Under the pieces are notes generated by a model. That model had not been told where the DNA came from and made no database searches. It worked only from the letters and a program-made list of their open reading frames with translations. DNA of 64,000 nucleotides from Sphingobacterium sp. JB170 (GTDB lineage Bacteria; Bacteroidota; Bacteroidia; Sphingobacteriales; Sphingobacteriaceae): the NCBI RefSeq assembly GCF_900163865.1, contig NZ_FUKU01000030.1, positions 62,001-126,000 of the forward strand. The letters are read 5' to 3'. This document shows, piece by piece, positions 8,690 to 17,569 of the stretch. The position numbers and the translations under genes are program-made. Numbering within the stretch: position 1 is the stretch's first letter; each line of letters opens with the position of its first letter.

Positions 8690-9415
8690 CTACCGCTTAA
8701 AGTGACTCCTTTTTGGTCCAGCACTAAAGCTCTTTTTGCCAGCAGCATGTTTTTTGTTATTGTTATTATTGCTATGACCAGACCCGCCCTGATTATTTCG
8801 TTGATTATTGTTATTAGTACTTGAGCTACTCGACGATTTCATACGGTTTCCCGGAGGAGGTGTTTTGAAATCCAACTTGGTTAACACCGTATCGGCAGGT
8901 AAAGTCAGCTGGCCCTTTGAAACCTCTTTTAAGTCTTGAATGATATGCTCATCTTGCACACTATCTTTGTTCCAAGTCATATACGCCATCTTCATAAAAT
9001 TAGCAATTGATAGCGCCATACGTTCGCGGTTCTCCGGACTTGGCATCGCTAATGCCTTTTCAATCATGCGCTCCACTGTGAACCCATAATGTTTAAACCG
9101 TATCCGATGCTGCGGATACCCCAGCAATTCAGGCTGCTGATGAATCGCATTGCGATCAGGAATTGGATATGGCGAATCGACATCAATCTTAAAATCAGAT
9201 ATGATATGAAGGTGATCCCATAATTTATGCTTAAAGTCGGAAACATCTCTAAGGTGAGGATTCAACACCCCCATCATATCAATGACAACTTGTGCGTAAC
9301 GGTTTCTTTCTTCTTTGGTCGGAAGGGTACAAATATAGTCTACCATATTTTGCACATTTCTTCCATATTCCGCCAAAATAAGTTTTGAGCGGGTACTATT
9401 ATAATCGAAATCCAT
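8690..9415 (-). CDS. DUF4290 domain protein
   Basis: Translated from ATG 9415 (an in-frame GTG lies five codons upstream), the 241-residue protein begins MDFDYNSTRSKLILAEYGRN, the typical DUF4290 N-terminus. The first 180 residues are the conserved helical domain, with no known catalytic motif. The last 50 residues are a disordered Ser/Asn/Gly/Lys tail with runs of Ser and Asn, ending in a basic HFKR. Such basic tails can bind nucleic acid, but the function is unknown. The family is nearly confined to Bacteroidota and often neighbours murA. Confidence 0.88.
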   Translation of the reverse strand: MDFDYNSTRSKLILAEYGRNVQNMVDYICTLPTKEERNRYAQVVIDMMGVLNPHLRDVSDFKHKLWDHLHIISDFKIDVDSPYPIPDRNAIHQQPELLGYPQHRIRFKHYGFTVERMIEKALAMPSPENRERMALSIANFMKMAYMTWNKDSVQDEHIIQDLKEVSKGQLTLPADTVLTKLDFKTPPPGNRMKSSSSSSTNNNNQRNNQGGSGHSNNNNNKKHAAGKKSFSAGPKRSHFKR

Positions 9416-9476
9416 ATTGTGTAGTTTCACGCTAATCTAACGTGTAATTAGCGCCGTTATTATTTTAAGTGGTAAT

Positions 9477-11750
9477 TTATACTATTCTAAGTTTAGCAAA
9501 TTTAAGCAACAATTGTTTCTGTCCCAACTCTTTGAAGAAAATAGTTGCTTTTATATCCGGTTTATTGCCTTCTAAACTCACAACTTTACCGTAACCGAAC
9601 CGTTCATGCTCGACTTCCATCCCCACTTGCAAGCCCGAGGTATCCGAAGGGGCGAAGTTCTCGGACGGCACATGTGCTTTGGGTAATATTGAAGTAGTTT
9701 TCACTACTTTGGGCTTGGGTTTCGAGTAGGTATCGGTATCTTTTTGCTGCCATGTGACCCTTTCCGATTGGAACCCATTATCCAAGCTTGTGGATGCCGC
9801 CCGTTGCTGAAAGTCGATATCGAGACACGCGGGGTTCAATTCATCGAGAAAACGACTCGGCTCGCAATTATTTAATGATCCCCACCGATAACGAGAAGTC
9901 GCATATGACAAATGAAGGTTTTTTTCCGCCCGTGTAACGGCCACGTAAAATAGACGCCGCTCCTCCTCGAGCTCCGAACGGGAATTTAACGACAACTGCG
10001 AGGGGAATAAGTTCTCCTCGAGTCCAACGATAAACACATTCGGAAATTCCAACCCTTTCGAAGAGTGAATGGTCATCAATGAAACGGTATCTGCATTGGG
10101 ATCTTTGTCATTATCGTCATTTGTTAGCAACGCGATATCCTGCATAAAAATATCGAGTCCCTTTTCTTCGATATCCTCCCGTTCGGAAAATTCTTTTATT
10201 CCATTGAGTAGCTCCTGAATATTTTCATAGCGGCTTATCCCTTCGACGGATTTGTCCTCATAAAGGTCTTTCAATAGTCCGGAATGTTGCGCAATGTGCA
10301 TCGCTGTTTCAAAAGCACTTTTCGATTTGGCCAGGGCTTGAAAACTCTGAATCATTAACCCAAAATTTCCTACCGCGGAGGCACTGCGCCCATCGAGAAA
10401 ATTAGATGCATTGGAGACCACATCCCATAGCCTATAATTTTGTTGATCGGCAGCAACCATCACTTTTTCTACGGTTGTATCGCCAATCCCTCGACGCGGG
10501 TAATTAATAACGCGTTTTAACGCCTCTTCATCGTTCGGGTTAAACGTCAATCGAAAATAAGCTATTAAATCTTTAATTTCTTTCCGTTGGTAAAATGATG
10601 TTCCACCATGCAGCTTATAAGGCACTCCAATTTTACGCAAAGCCTCCTCCATTGAGCGTGACTGTGCGTTTGTGCGATACAAAATCGCAAAATCTTTATA
10701 ATTCGAACCCTCACGCGAACGCCTTTGCGCAATCTCTTCTGCAACGATCTTCCCTTCTTCATTATCTGAAAAAGCGCGCTTCACCTTTATTTTCTCACCG
10801 TCCTCATTCTCCGAAAAAACATTTTTTTCTAACTGGTTTGTATTCTTTTCAATAATACTGTTTGCGGCATTAACGATCATCTTGGTCGATCGGTAATTTT
10901 GCTCCAATTTAAACACCTTTACATCAGGGTAGTCTTTTTGGAAGTTTAGGATATTCTGAATATTTGCCCCCCGGAAGGCATAAATACTTTGCGCATCATC
11001 CCCGACAACACAGATATTTTCTTGAACAGCGGCGAGCCTTTTTACAATCAGATACTGCGAAAAGTTGGTATCCTGATACTCATCCACCATTAAATACTTG
11101 AATTGGTGTTGATATTTATGAAGTACATCCGGATGCTTGTTTAATAAAACATTCGTTTTAAACAAAAGATCATCGAAGTCCATGGCACCGGCGCGGTAAC
11201 ACCGCTGCGCATAGGTCATATAAATTTGTCCTAACTGGCCACGTCCGTTCGCGATATCTTCAGCCAGGATCGCTTCATTCTTATTATATTCCTGAGCAGA
11301 AATCAAATTATTCTTTGCCGAGGAAATTCGGCCGTAGACATGATTCGCATTGTAAAGCTTATCATCTAAACTCATTTCCTTGATAATCGAGCGAATTAAA
11401 CTTTTGGTATCATCCGAATCATAGATGGTAAAATTCTTGGGATAACCAATCAATTCTGCCTCGACGCGTAAAATACGCGCAAAAACCGAGTGAAATGTCC
11501 CCATCCAAATATTTTTCGCTTCCGATCCAACGACTTGCATGATACGCTCGCGCATCTCCTTTGCAGCTTTATTGGTGAATGTGAGAACCAATACATTAAA
11601 CGGATCGATTCCTTGCCGAATCAAATGTGCTACTCTATAGGTAATTACGCGTGTCTTTCCAGAACCTGCACCCGCGACTATCATCACTGGACCTTTAATC
11701 TGTTCGACCGCCGCACGTTGAGAAGGGTTTAATCCTGCTAAAAAATCCAA
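9477..11750 (-). CDS. UvrD/PcrA-type superfamily 1 DNA helicase
   Basis: This 757-residue protein is a 3'-5' helicase of the UvrD/Rep/PcrA group, acting in repair and replication-fork maintenance. The Walker A motif GAGSGKT is at residues 27-33 and DEYQDT at 224-229. It also has GDDAQSIYAFRGA, YRSTKMIV, VMTIHSSKGLEF-type motif V and VAVTRAEKNL. Residues about 700-757 form the PcrA-type Tudor-like tail (HERFGYGKVVSLEG) that contacts RNA polymerase in characterised members. The start is TTG; an in-frame stop lies four codons upstream, so no ATG alternative exists. Confidence 0.96.
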   Translation of the reverse strand: MDFLAGLNPSQRAAVEQIKGPVMIVAGAGSGKTRVITYRVAHLIRQGIDPFNVLVLTFTNKAAKEMRERIMQVVGSEAKNIWMGTFHSVFARILRVEAELIGYPKNFTIYDSDDTKSLIRSIIKEMSLDDKLYNANHVYGRISSAKNNLISAQEYNKNEAILAEDIANGRGQLGQIYMTYAQRCYRAGAMDFDDLLFKTNVLLNKHPDVLHKYQHQFKYLMVDEYQDTNFSQYLIVKRLAAVQENICVVGDDAQSIYAFRGANIQNILNFQKDYPDVKVFKLEQNYRSTKMIVNAANSIIEKNTNQLEKNVFSENEDGEKIKVKRAFSDNEEGKIVAEEIAQRRSREGSNYKDFAILYRTNAQSRSMEEALRKIGVPYKLHGGTSFYQRKEIKDLIAYFRLTFNPNDEEALKRVINYPRRGIGDTTVEKVMVAADQQNYRLWDVVSNASNFLDGRSASAVGNFGLMIQSFQALAKSKSAFETAMHIAQHSGLLKDLYEDKSVEGISRYENIQELLNGIKEFSEREDIEEKGLDIFMQDIALLTNDDNDKDPNADTVSLMTIHSSKGLEFPNVFIVGLEENLFPSQLSLNSRSELEEERRLFYVAVTRAEKNLHLSYATSRYRWGSLNNCEPSRFLDELNPACLDIDFQQRAASTSLDNGFQSERVTWQQKDTDTYSKPKPKVVKTTSILPKAHVPSENFAPSDTSGLQVGMEVEHERFGYGKVVSLEGNKPDIKATIFFKELGQKQLLLKFAKLRIV

Positions 11751-11916
11751 ATTTGTCTCCTAAATTTTAAAATAAATTAATCAAAAAAATCGTGTAAAAG
11801 TAAGAAAAATAATTTACACCAAGGGAAGGCCAATAGAATACTCTACCGAGATATGACGGAATCTAAATGCATCTTTTTGAATTCGTAAAAACAAAGCTAC
11901 AGGTAGCTAGCTAGGT

Positions 11917-13503
11917 CTAAAATGGTGCATCATCTGGCATATCATTCATACGAGAAGGCATCGTAATACCGCCGCCGCCTGCGGGAGGATTACTCGTAAA
12001 AGCATCCGACGGATTTATTGCTGAACTAAAAGAATCCGTACCAAAACTATCTGCACTAGCACCGCCGAAATCCTCTTCTAGATCGACAAATTTGACGTAT
12101 TTACCAATAAACCGCAACGGCACAATCCCCGTTTCACCATTTCTATGTTTCGCGATGATTACCTCACCCACCCCAGCTGTTGGACGTCCCTCTTCATCTT
12201 CGGTCAATCCATAATATTCCGGACGATACAAGAACAACACCATATCGGCATCCTGCTCGATAGATCCAGATTCACGTAAATCAGATAACATTGGTCGCTT
12301 ACTGTTTCCAGGTCTCGATTCCACGGCACGACTTAACTGCGACAAGGCTAGCACAGGGACATTGAGCTCTTTTGCCACAGACTTCAACGCCCTCGAAATA
12401 CTACCAATCTCTTGCTCGCGGTTCCCCCCCCCCTTACCTTCGGGTTTACCATGCATCAGTTGCAAATAATCGACAATCACCATTTGAATATCGTGCTGCG
12501 CTTTGAGTCTCCGACATTTCGCACGAAACTCAAAAACATTTAAAGCTGGCGTATCATCAATAATAAGCGGGGCCTCTGTAAGTCGTCCAATTCGTGAATG
12601 CAATTGCTGCCATTCGTGATCAGCCAAGTTCCCTTTTTTTAGTTTTTCTTGCTCAATTTCCGTTTCCCCGGCAATTAAACGATTCACGAGTTGCACCGAG
12701 GACATTTCCAAAGAGAAAACCGCAACCGGACGCTGGTGATCCACCGCAGCATTCCGCGCAACAGATAACACGAATGCCGTTTTACCCATTGCAGGACGCG
12801 CAGCAATAATCACTAAATCTGACGGCTGCCACCCAGAGGTCATACGGTCTAACGCTGTAAGTCCAGACGGAATACCTGTCAAGCCATCGGTTTTATCGCG
12901 AAGCATTTCTAAATTGTTGATTGCTTCGCGCATAATATCGTCCATCATACGCGAGTCGCGACGAAGGTTATTCTGCGCGATGTCAAATAACGACTTTTCA
13001 GCCGTATCTAATAAATCAAATATATCTGATGTTTCATCGTAGGCGCTATTAATGATCTCCGTAGAAACCTTAATTAATTCGCGTTGTATAAATTTTTGCG
13101 AAATGATACGAGCGTGAAACTCAATATTAGCCGCTGAAACGACGCGATCGGTCAATTGAGTAATGTAGTATGCCCCACCAATAATTTCTAATGCCCCCAT
13201 CTTCCGAAGCTCCGCCGTAACGGTCAAAATATCAATGGGAGAACTTTGTTGAAACAATCGAAAAATTGCCTCGTATATTTTTTGATGCGCGTCTTTATAA
13301 AAAGACTCGGGCTTTAAAATATCAATAATCTCACTTAAGGCATTTTTTTCTAACATCAAGGCCCCGAGCACCGCTTCTTCGAGATCGAGTGCTTGCGGCG
13401 GCAATTTTCCAAGCCCCCCGACTAAATTATTCAAATTTGCGCGCTTTTTAGCAAAGTTAGTTTTGCTGCCCATGTTATTGGAAAATTCACTGTCTGTCGT
13501 CAT
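11917..13503 (-). CDS. dnaB: Replicative DNA helicase DnaB
   Basis: DnaB is the hexameric 5'-3' helicase of the replication fork. From ATG 13503 the protein is 528 residues, the family norm; the frame stays open 30 codons further upstream without family similarity. The N-terminal domain begins at LPPQALDLEEAVLGALM, typical DnaB. The RecA-like domain holds the P-loop ARPAMGKTAF, the VDYLQLM Walker B and the KHRNGETG arginine-finger region. No intein interrupts it. The Gly/Asp-rich C-terminal tail (PAGGGGITMP) is a usual disordered extension. Confidence 0.97.
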   Translation of the reverse strand: MTTDSEFSNNMGSKTNFAKKRANLNNLVGGLGKLPPQALDLEEAVLGALMLEKNALSEIIDILKPESFYKDAHQKIYEAIFRLFQQSSPIDILTVTAELRKMGALEIIGGAYYITQLTDRVVSAANIEFHARIISQKFIQRELIKVSTEIINSAYDETSDIFDLLDTAEKSLFDIAQNNLRRDSRMMDDIMREAINNLEMLRDKTDGLTGIPSGLTALDRMTSGWQPSDLVIIAARPAMGKTAFVLSVARNAAVDHQRPVAVFSLEMSSVQLVNRLIAGETEIEQEKLKKGNLADHEWQQLHSRIGRLTEAPLIIDDTPALNVFEFRAKCRRLKAQHDIQMVIVDYLQLMHGKPEGKGGGNREQEIGSISRALKSVAKELNVPVLALSQLSRAVESRPGNSKRPMLSDLRESGSIEQDADMVLFLYRPEYYGLTEDEEGRPTAGVGEVIIAKHRNGETGIVPLRFIGKYVKFVDLEEDFGGASADSFGTDSFSSAINPSDAFTSNPPAGGGGITMPSRMNDMPDDAPF

Positions 13504-13923
13504 TCGGAAAAAGCTTCTGCTGTTAATATTTACTGTATGCTCCTGAGTACCGCACTCGTAATACGGGGAAACAAAAATAGAAAAAAATAACACGATAAAA
13601 TTAACTAATTGTGAACATCACATTTTAATAATTCGGACATTTCTGTAGCCCCCTTTACATCAGTGACAAATAACACCTAGTTTTACACATCGTTATGTTA
13701 GTAACGAACAATCGTCTCCTATAGTTTATTAAAAATCAAGCACTTTTACGATTGTTAATAACTTTAAGACATGTTAACAACTCCAACCGCGACTTTAATC
13801 TGAAGCAAAAATCTGAATACATCAACTCTTCAACCTAATAGCCAAATACTTATAAACTTAATCCCCAAAATATTTACGAGCTGAATTCTTTCTCGATGCT
13901 TTTCAATATCGTATATTTGTGTT
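13504..13923. other. 420-base A+T-rich gap between divergent dnaB and ubiE
   Basis: No coding frame or RNA gene is convincing here. The stretch should hold promoters for both flanking genes. One clear -7 box is seen for ubiE. I saw no cluster of DnaA boxes and therefore no sign of an origin. Confidence 0.5.
13912..13919 (+). promoter_or_regulatory. ubiE promoter -7 box, 4 bases from the ATG
   Basis: TATATTTG is an exact TAnnTTTG match. Only four bases separate it from the ATG at 13924, so transcription would start at or next to the start codon and the mRNA could be leaderless. Confidence 0.55.
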
Positions 13924-14664
13924 ATGGCAAACGATACATCAACGATAAAACCTTACAAAACAAAGGAAGGTGGCAAAAAAGAACAAGTGGCAGACATGTT
14001 CAATAATATATCGAAAACCTACGATGTATTAAACCGTCTGATGACCATGGGAATCGATACGATATGGCGTAAGAAAGCAATTAAATTATTAAAAAGTATC
14101 CAGCCTCAGCTCCTACTCGATGTCGCAACAGGTACGGGTGATTTTGCCATCGAATCTTTACGTATTTTAGAACCTAAAAAAATTATAGGTATCGATATCT
14201 CATCGGGTATGCTTGAGGTAGCCAAAGAAAAAATCGCAAAAAAAGGTCTGCAAGATCGCATCGAGGTTCAGCTTGGGGATTCAGAAAAACTCCAGTTTGA
14301 AGACAACACTTTTGACGCGGTCACCGTGGCATTCGGTGTTCGAAACTTCGAAAATTTAGAAAAAGGGCTCGCCGACATCCACCGTGTACTCAGACCAGGC
14401 GGAAAAGCAGTCATCCTCGAGCTTTCTAATCCATCGAAATTCCCGATCAAACAATTGTATCATTTTTATTTCCACAAATTTACACCGGCACTGGGCAAAC
14501 TGATATCTAAAGATTCGAGCGCGTATTCATACCTCCCGGAGTCTGTCGCAAATTTCCCTGATGGTGCCCGATTTGCCGCGATCACATCCAAAGTTGGTTT
14601 CAAAGACACCATTGTTCGCCCACAGACATTTGGCTTCTGTTCGATTTACGAATGTTCAAAATAA
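13924..14664 (+). CDS. ubiE: Demethylmenaquinone methyltransferase UbiE/MenG
   Basis: The enzyme methylates demethylmenaquinone to menaquinone, the main quinone of Bacteroidota respiration. The 246-residue protein has all UbiE family signatures: FNNISKTYDVLNRLMTMGID near residues 25-45, the SAM motif LLDVATGTGDFAI, DISSGML, and VTVAFGVRNFENLEKGL. It is followed by an SDR gene 103 bases later on the same strand. NDH-2 at 51.8 kb would be a user of the quinone. Confidence 0.97.
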   Translation: MANDTSTIKPYKTKEGGKKEQVADMFNNISKTYDVLNRLMTMGIDTIWRKKAIKLLKSIQPQLLLDVATGTGDFAIESLRILEPKKIIGIDISSGMLEVAKEKIAKKGLQDRIEVQLGDSEKLQFEDNTFDAVTVAFGVRNFENLEKGLADIHRVLRPGGKAVILELSNPSKFPIKQLYHFYFHKFTPALGKLISKDSSAYSYLPESVANFPDGARFAAITSKVGFKDTIVRPQTFGFCSIYECSK

Positions 14665-14767
14665 CAGCGAAGTCCGTTATGTAAGCGACCACAACGCATG
14701 TTGAAAAGTAAGGCATAATATATAGTCTGTAAAAACAAGACAAATACAATCCTTTAAATATCAAACA

Positions 14768-15547
14768 ATGAGAACAGTATTTATTACAGGCGCGAGTTCC
14801 GGAATTGGGGAAGCTTGCGCACAAGTTTTAGCCAAAGAACAATCTTACCGGTTAGTGTTATGTGCACGCCGTTTATCCAGGCTAGAGCAAATCAAAAAAG
14901 ATATCCTAGAGAGCTATCCCAACACTGAAATATATTGTTTTGAATTAGACGTAAGAGACTTCGCGCAGGTGGAACGCACTCTATCAAATTTACCGGCCGA
15001 TTGGCGCGCGATTGATATACTTATTAATAACGCGGGATTGAGCCAGGGCTTGGATAGCATTCAAAATGGCGATATTGGCGATTGGGACCGTATGATCGAT
15101 ACCAATGTGAAAGGTTTGCTTTATGTCAGCAAAAAGGTCATACCAATGATGAAAAATAGTAATCACGCACATATAATCAACCTAGGATCGATCGCTGGCA
15201 AAGAAGTATATCCCAACGGAAACGTGTACTGCGCAACAAAACACGCTGTCGACGCACTCACAAAAGCGATGCGTATTGATCTACTCCAACAAGGCATCAA
15301 GGTTACTTCGGTCGACCCGGGAATGGTCGAAACCGAGTTTTCGCAAGTACGGTTCAAAGGCGATCAGGAACGCGCTAAAGATGTGTACCACGGACTCACT
15401 CCTTTATCAGGTACAGATATCGCCGAAATAATTGCTTTTGTACTCGCTCGGCCGGCTCATGTAAACATCAATGACCTGCTGGTGATGCCAAGTGCACAAG
15501 CGACTGGAACAATCGTCAACCGAGCACCAACTATTCAAAAAAAATAA
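14768..15547 (+). CDS. SDR-family NAD(P)-dependent oxidoreductase (YdfG-like)
   Basis: This is a 259-residue classical short-chain dehydrogenase. It shows TGASSGIG at residues 7-14, NNAGLS, the catalytic Ser (NLGSIAGKE) and YCATK (Tyr/Lys). VDPGMVETEFSQVRF near residue 185 matches the YdfG/serine 3-dehydrogenase-like branch, which reduces beta-hydroxy and dicarbonyl compounds. The true substrate is unknown. The YqeY gene starts 25 bases after its stop. Confidence 0.9.
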   Translation: MRTVFITGASSGIGEACAQVLAKEQSYRLVLCARRLSRLEQIKKDILESYPNTEIYCFELDVRDFAQVERTLSNLPADWRAIDILINNAGLSQGLDSIQNGDIGDWDRMIDTNVKGLLYVSKKVIPMMKNSNHAHIINLGSIAGKEVYPNGNVYCATKHAVDALTKAMRIDLLQQGIKVTSVDPGMVETEFSQVRFKGDQERAKDVYHGLTPLSGTDIAEIIAFVLARPAHVNINDLLVMPSAQATGTIVNRAPTIQKK

Positions 15548-15572
15548 TTTTTTAACTTTAATTTTCAATAAA

Positions 15573-16022
15573 ATGTCATTAGAACAAACGATAAACCAAG
15601 ATATCAAAGCAGCGATGATTGCCAAAGACAACGCCCGTCTTCGTGGACTTCGGGCAATTAAGGCTGCCGTACTTCTTGCTAAAACTGAAAAAGGTGCTAG
15701 CGAAGATCTAACCGAAGAAGGTGAAATAAAGGTTCTTCAAAAACTAGTTAAACAACGTAAAGAGTCGGCAGAAATTTATAAAACCCAAAATAGAGACGAT
15801 TTATACGAAGTCGAAGTCGAAGAACAAGAAGTTATTGAACAGTATCTTCCTAAACAATTAGACAGATCGTCTGTCGAACAAATAATAAAAGATATTATAG
15901 AACAAGTGAATGCCACGTCTGTTAAAGATATGGGGAAAGTTATGGGTGCCGCAAATCAAAAACTTGCTGGTCGGGCAGACGGACGCACGATATCCGAGGT
16001 TGTAAAGTCACTGCTAAGCTAA
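15573..16022 (+). CDS. GatB/YqeY domain protein
   Basis: From ATG 15573 this is a 149-residue stand-alone YqeY protein (MSLEQTINQDIKAAMIAKDN). The conserved LRALRAIKAA-like helix, EQYLPKQL and DMGKVMGAANQKLAGRADGR are present. The fold matches the tRNA-binding tail of the GatB amidotransferase subunit, so a role in tRNA-linked amidation is suspected but unproven. The frame opens 27 codons earlier inside the SDR gene, but the downstream ATG matches the family start. The GNAT gene follows after six bases. Confidence 0.92.
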   Translation: MSLEQTINQDIKAAMIAKDNARLRGLRAIKAAVLLAKTEKGASEDLTEEGEIKVLQKLVKQRKESAEIYKTQNRDDLYEVEVEEQEVIEQYLPKQLDRSSVEQIIKDIIEQVNATSVKDMGKVMGAANQKLAGRADGRTISEVVKSLLS

Positions 16023-16028
16023 AACTAA

Positions 16029-16478
16029 ATGGAAATCAATTGGGAAATTAAATCGTTTCAGGAACTTAACACGACGGAATTGTACCAAATTGTTCAACTG
16101 CGTATCGATATTTTCATGCTGGAGCAAAACTGTTTCTACCGCGACTTAGACAACAAAGATTTCCCGTCAAATCACTTAATGGGCTGGCATCAAGACACTC
16201 TTGTTGCCTATGCCCGTTTATTACCCCCGTCTATCTCCTATGAAGAATGCTCAATTGGAAGAGTACTCGTCCATCGTGACTTTCGAAAATTTGGCCTCGG
16301 TAAACAGCTTATGTTGCAGGCTATAGCCTTTCTAAGCCCGCCGTCCACGCCACAGCCGATACGGATCAGTGCACAGCTATATTTGCAAAGATTCTATGAA
16401 GACCTCGGATTTGTACCTACAGGCGATGAATATCTGGAGGATGATATCCCACATATTCAAATGTTACGCCCTTCGTAA
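16029..16478 (+). CDS. ElaA-type GNAT acetyltransferase
   Basis: The 149-residue single-domain GNAT has the ElaA pattern: the LYQIVQLRIDIFMLEQNC start, YARLLPP, and acetyl-CoA loop IGRVLVHRDFRKFGLGKQLM. ElaA proteins are acetyltransferases of uncertain substrate. It sits six bases after YqeY, in a likely SDR-YqeY-ElaA run. It converges on the acyltransferase pair at 16.6 kb. Confidence 0.9.
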   Translation: MEINWEIKSFQELNTTELYQIVQLRIDIFMLEQNCFYRDLDNKDFPSNHLMGWHQDTLVAYARLLPPSISYEECSIGRVLVHRDFRKFGLGKQLMLQAIAFLSPPSTPQPIRISAQLYLQRFYEDLGFVPTGDEYLEDDIPHIQMLRPS

Positions 16479-16543
16479 TACCGTTCAACTCGCAACACGG
16501 TAACGACCACAGGAAGACTAAACTTGGACCATAACAGAACAAA

Positions 16544-16568
16544 GTAGAGGTCCGGGAATCGAACCCCA
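16544..16568 (-). other. tRNA 3'-end-like fragment
   Basis: On the minus strand GGGGTTCGATTCCCGGACC looks like a tRNA T-loop (TTCGATT between GGG and CCC) running into an acceptor-like ACCTCTA. No anticodon or D arm precedes it, and no CCA follows. It may be a leftover of a tRNA gene or of an integration event, or chance. It lies between convergent genes. Confidence 0.3.
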
Positions 16569-16606
16569 TAAAAAGGATATATTAATAAAACAGAAAATAT
16601 AAGAAA

Positions 16607-17566
16607 TTATTTCTGAGGCCGCACTCCAAAATTTCTATCGCGTTCAAAGGTAACCATATGGCGTTCTTTTTTCGCCGGGTAAATATCGTCCAATGTAATC
16701 ATAATACCGGTCTCTTCCACCTCGCCAAATTCATCGTTCATTGCGGTACCGAACGTACGCATGGTTGGTGAGAGATTCATATAAGTATTGATCAACGGCG
16801 GAATGTTTTCACCAAGCTCACGCACTTTCGTATTAAGTACTTTGTAACCTTCCTTATATTCAAGCCCGTCAAAAAGACTGCGAAATTTGGATATATCCGT
16901 CTTATAAGCAATATTCAGGTGTGCGACAGGGGTAACCAATTTATCTGGATCTGGGAAATAATGTTCCATAAAAAGAATCAAAAGGTCACGCGCTGTCTCA
17001 TTATAACGTGGATACATGGTCACCTTTCCAAACAAATATTTAATATCCGGAAATATCATAACCAAAGCGCCCAGACCATCCCATAGATTGTCCAAAGAAA
17101 ATAACCCTCTTCGATTATCAATCGCGGGTTGATAACGTGGTTGAACCCAAGAGCGTCCCAGCTCCAATGTCAGGGGAAGATACTCTTGCTTAAACCGGTC
17201 GGAAAAATCAAAATAATGAGCGGTAGAAAGATGCAAATCACCATTTCCGTCGACGGCATCGCGACACTGTATCACCCGATAACCAGCAATAATTTCTTCG
17301 TCGTCCGGATTCCATGCTATAAGCTGATCGTAATTATGCGCGCCCGTATCGTTCTCATCGATATCGAAAGGTAACCCTGTTCCGCCGCCAGCCCCACGGA
17401 ACGTTAATTCCCGTAGTCGCCCGATCTCTTTCATTATATTTGGTGCTTGATGAAAGTTTATCAAATACACCTCATTGTTTCCATTATTTGTATAACGAAT
17501 AAAAGCCTTTTTGGTTAACTCGGCCTTAATTAAACTTCTTTCTACTGGTGCAATAATTTCTTGCAT
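16607..17566 (-). CDS. GNAT-type N-acyltransferase (GlsB/OlsB-like, amino-acid lipid synthesis)
   Basis: This 319-residue protein belongs to the COG3176 haemolysin/OlsB-like GNAT group. It has IGRLRELTFRGAGGGTGLPFD near residue 50, a core with YRVIQCRDA, and LELGRSWVQPRYQ near residue 135. Relatives transfer a 3-hydroxyacyl chain from ACP to an amino acid: ornithine for OlsB, glycine for Bacteroides GlsB. It starts three bases after a PlsC-like gene, matching the N-acyl then O-acyl pairing of glycine- or ornithine-lipid synthesis. The head-group amino acid cannot be told from sequence. Confidence 0.78.
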   Translation of the reverse strand: MQEIIAPVERSLIKAELTKKAFIRYTNNGNNEVYLINFHQAPNIMKEIGRLRELTFRGAGGGTGLPFDIDENDTGAHNYDQLIAWNPDDEEIIAGYRVIQCRDAVDGNGDLHLSTAHYFDFSDRFKQEYLPLTLELGRSWVQPRYQPAIDNRRGLFSLDNLWDGLGALVMIFPDIKYLFGKVTMYPRYNETARDLLILFMEHYFPDPDKLVTPVAHLNIAYKTDISKFRSLFDGLEYKEGYKVLNTKVRELGENIPPLINTYMNLSPTMRTFGTAMNDEFGEVEETGIMITLDDIYPAKKERHMVTFERDRNFGVRPQK

Positions 17567-17569
17567 ATA

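Noticed and set aside
8700-8850. Apparent simple-sequence repeat of Asn and Ser codons
   Set aside because: It is the disordered tail of the DUF4290 protein, in frame and ending in a normal stop; not a separate repeat element.
13504-13923. Possible replication origin next to dnaB
   Set aside because: A+T-rich but without a cluster of DnaA boxes, and dnaA, dnaN and other origin neighbours are absent.
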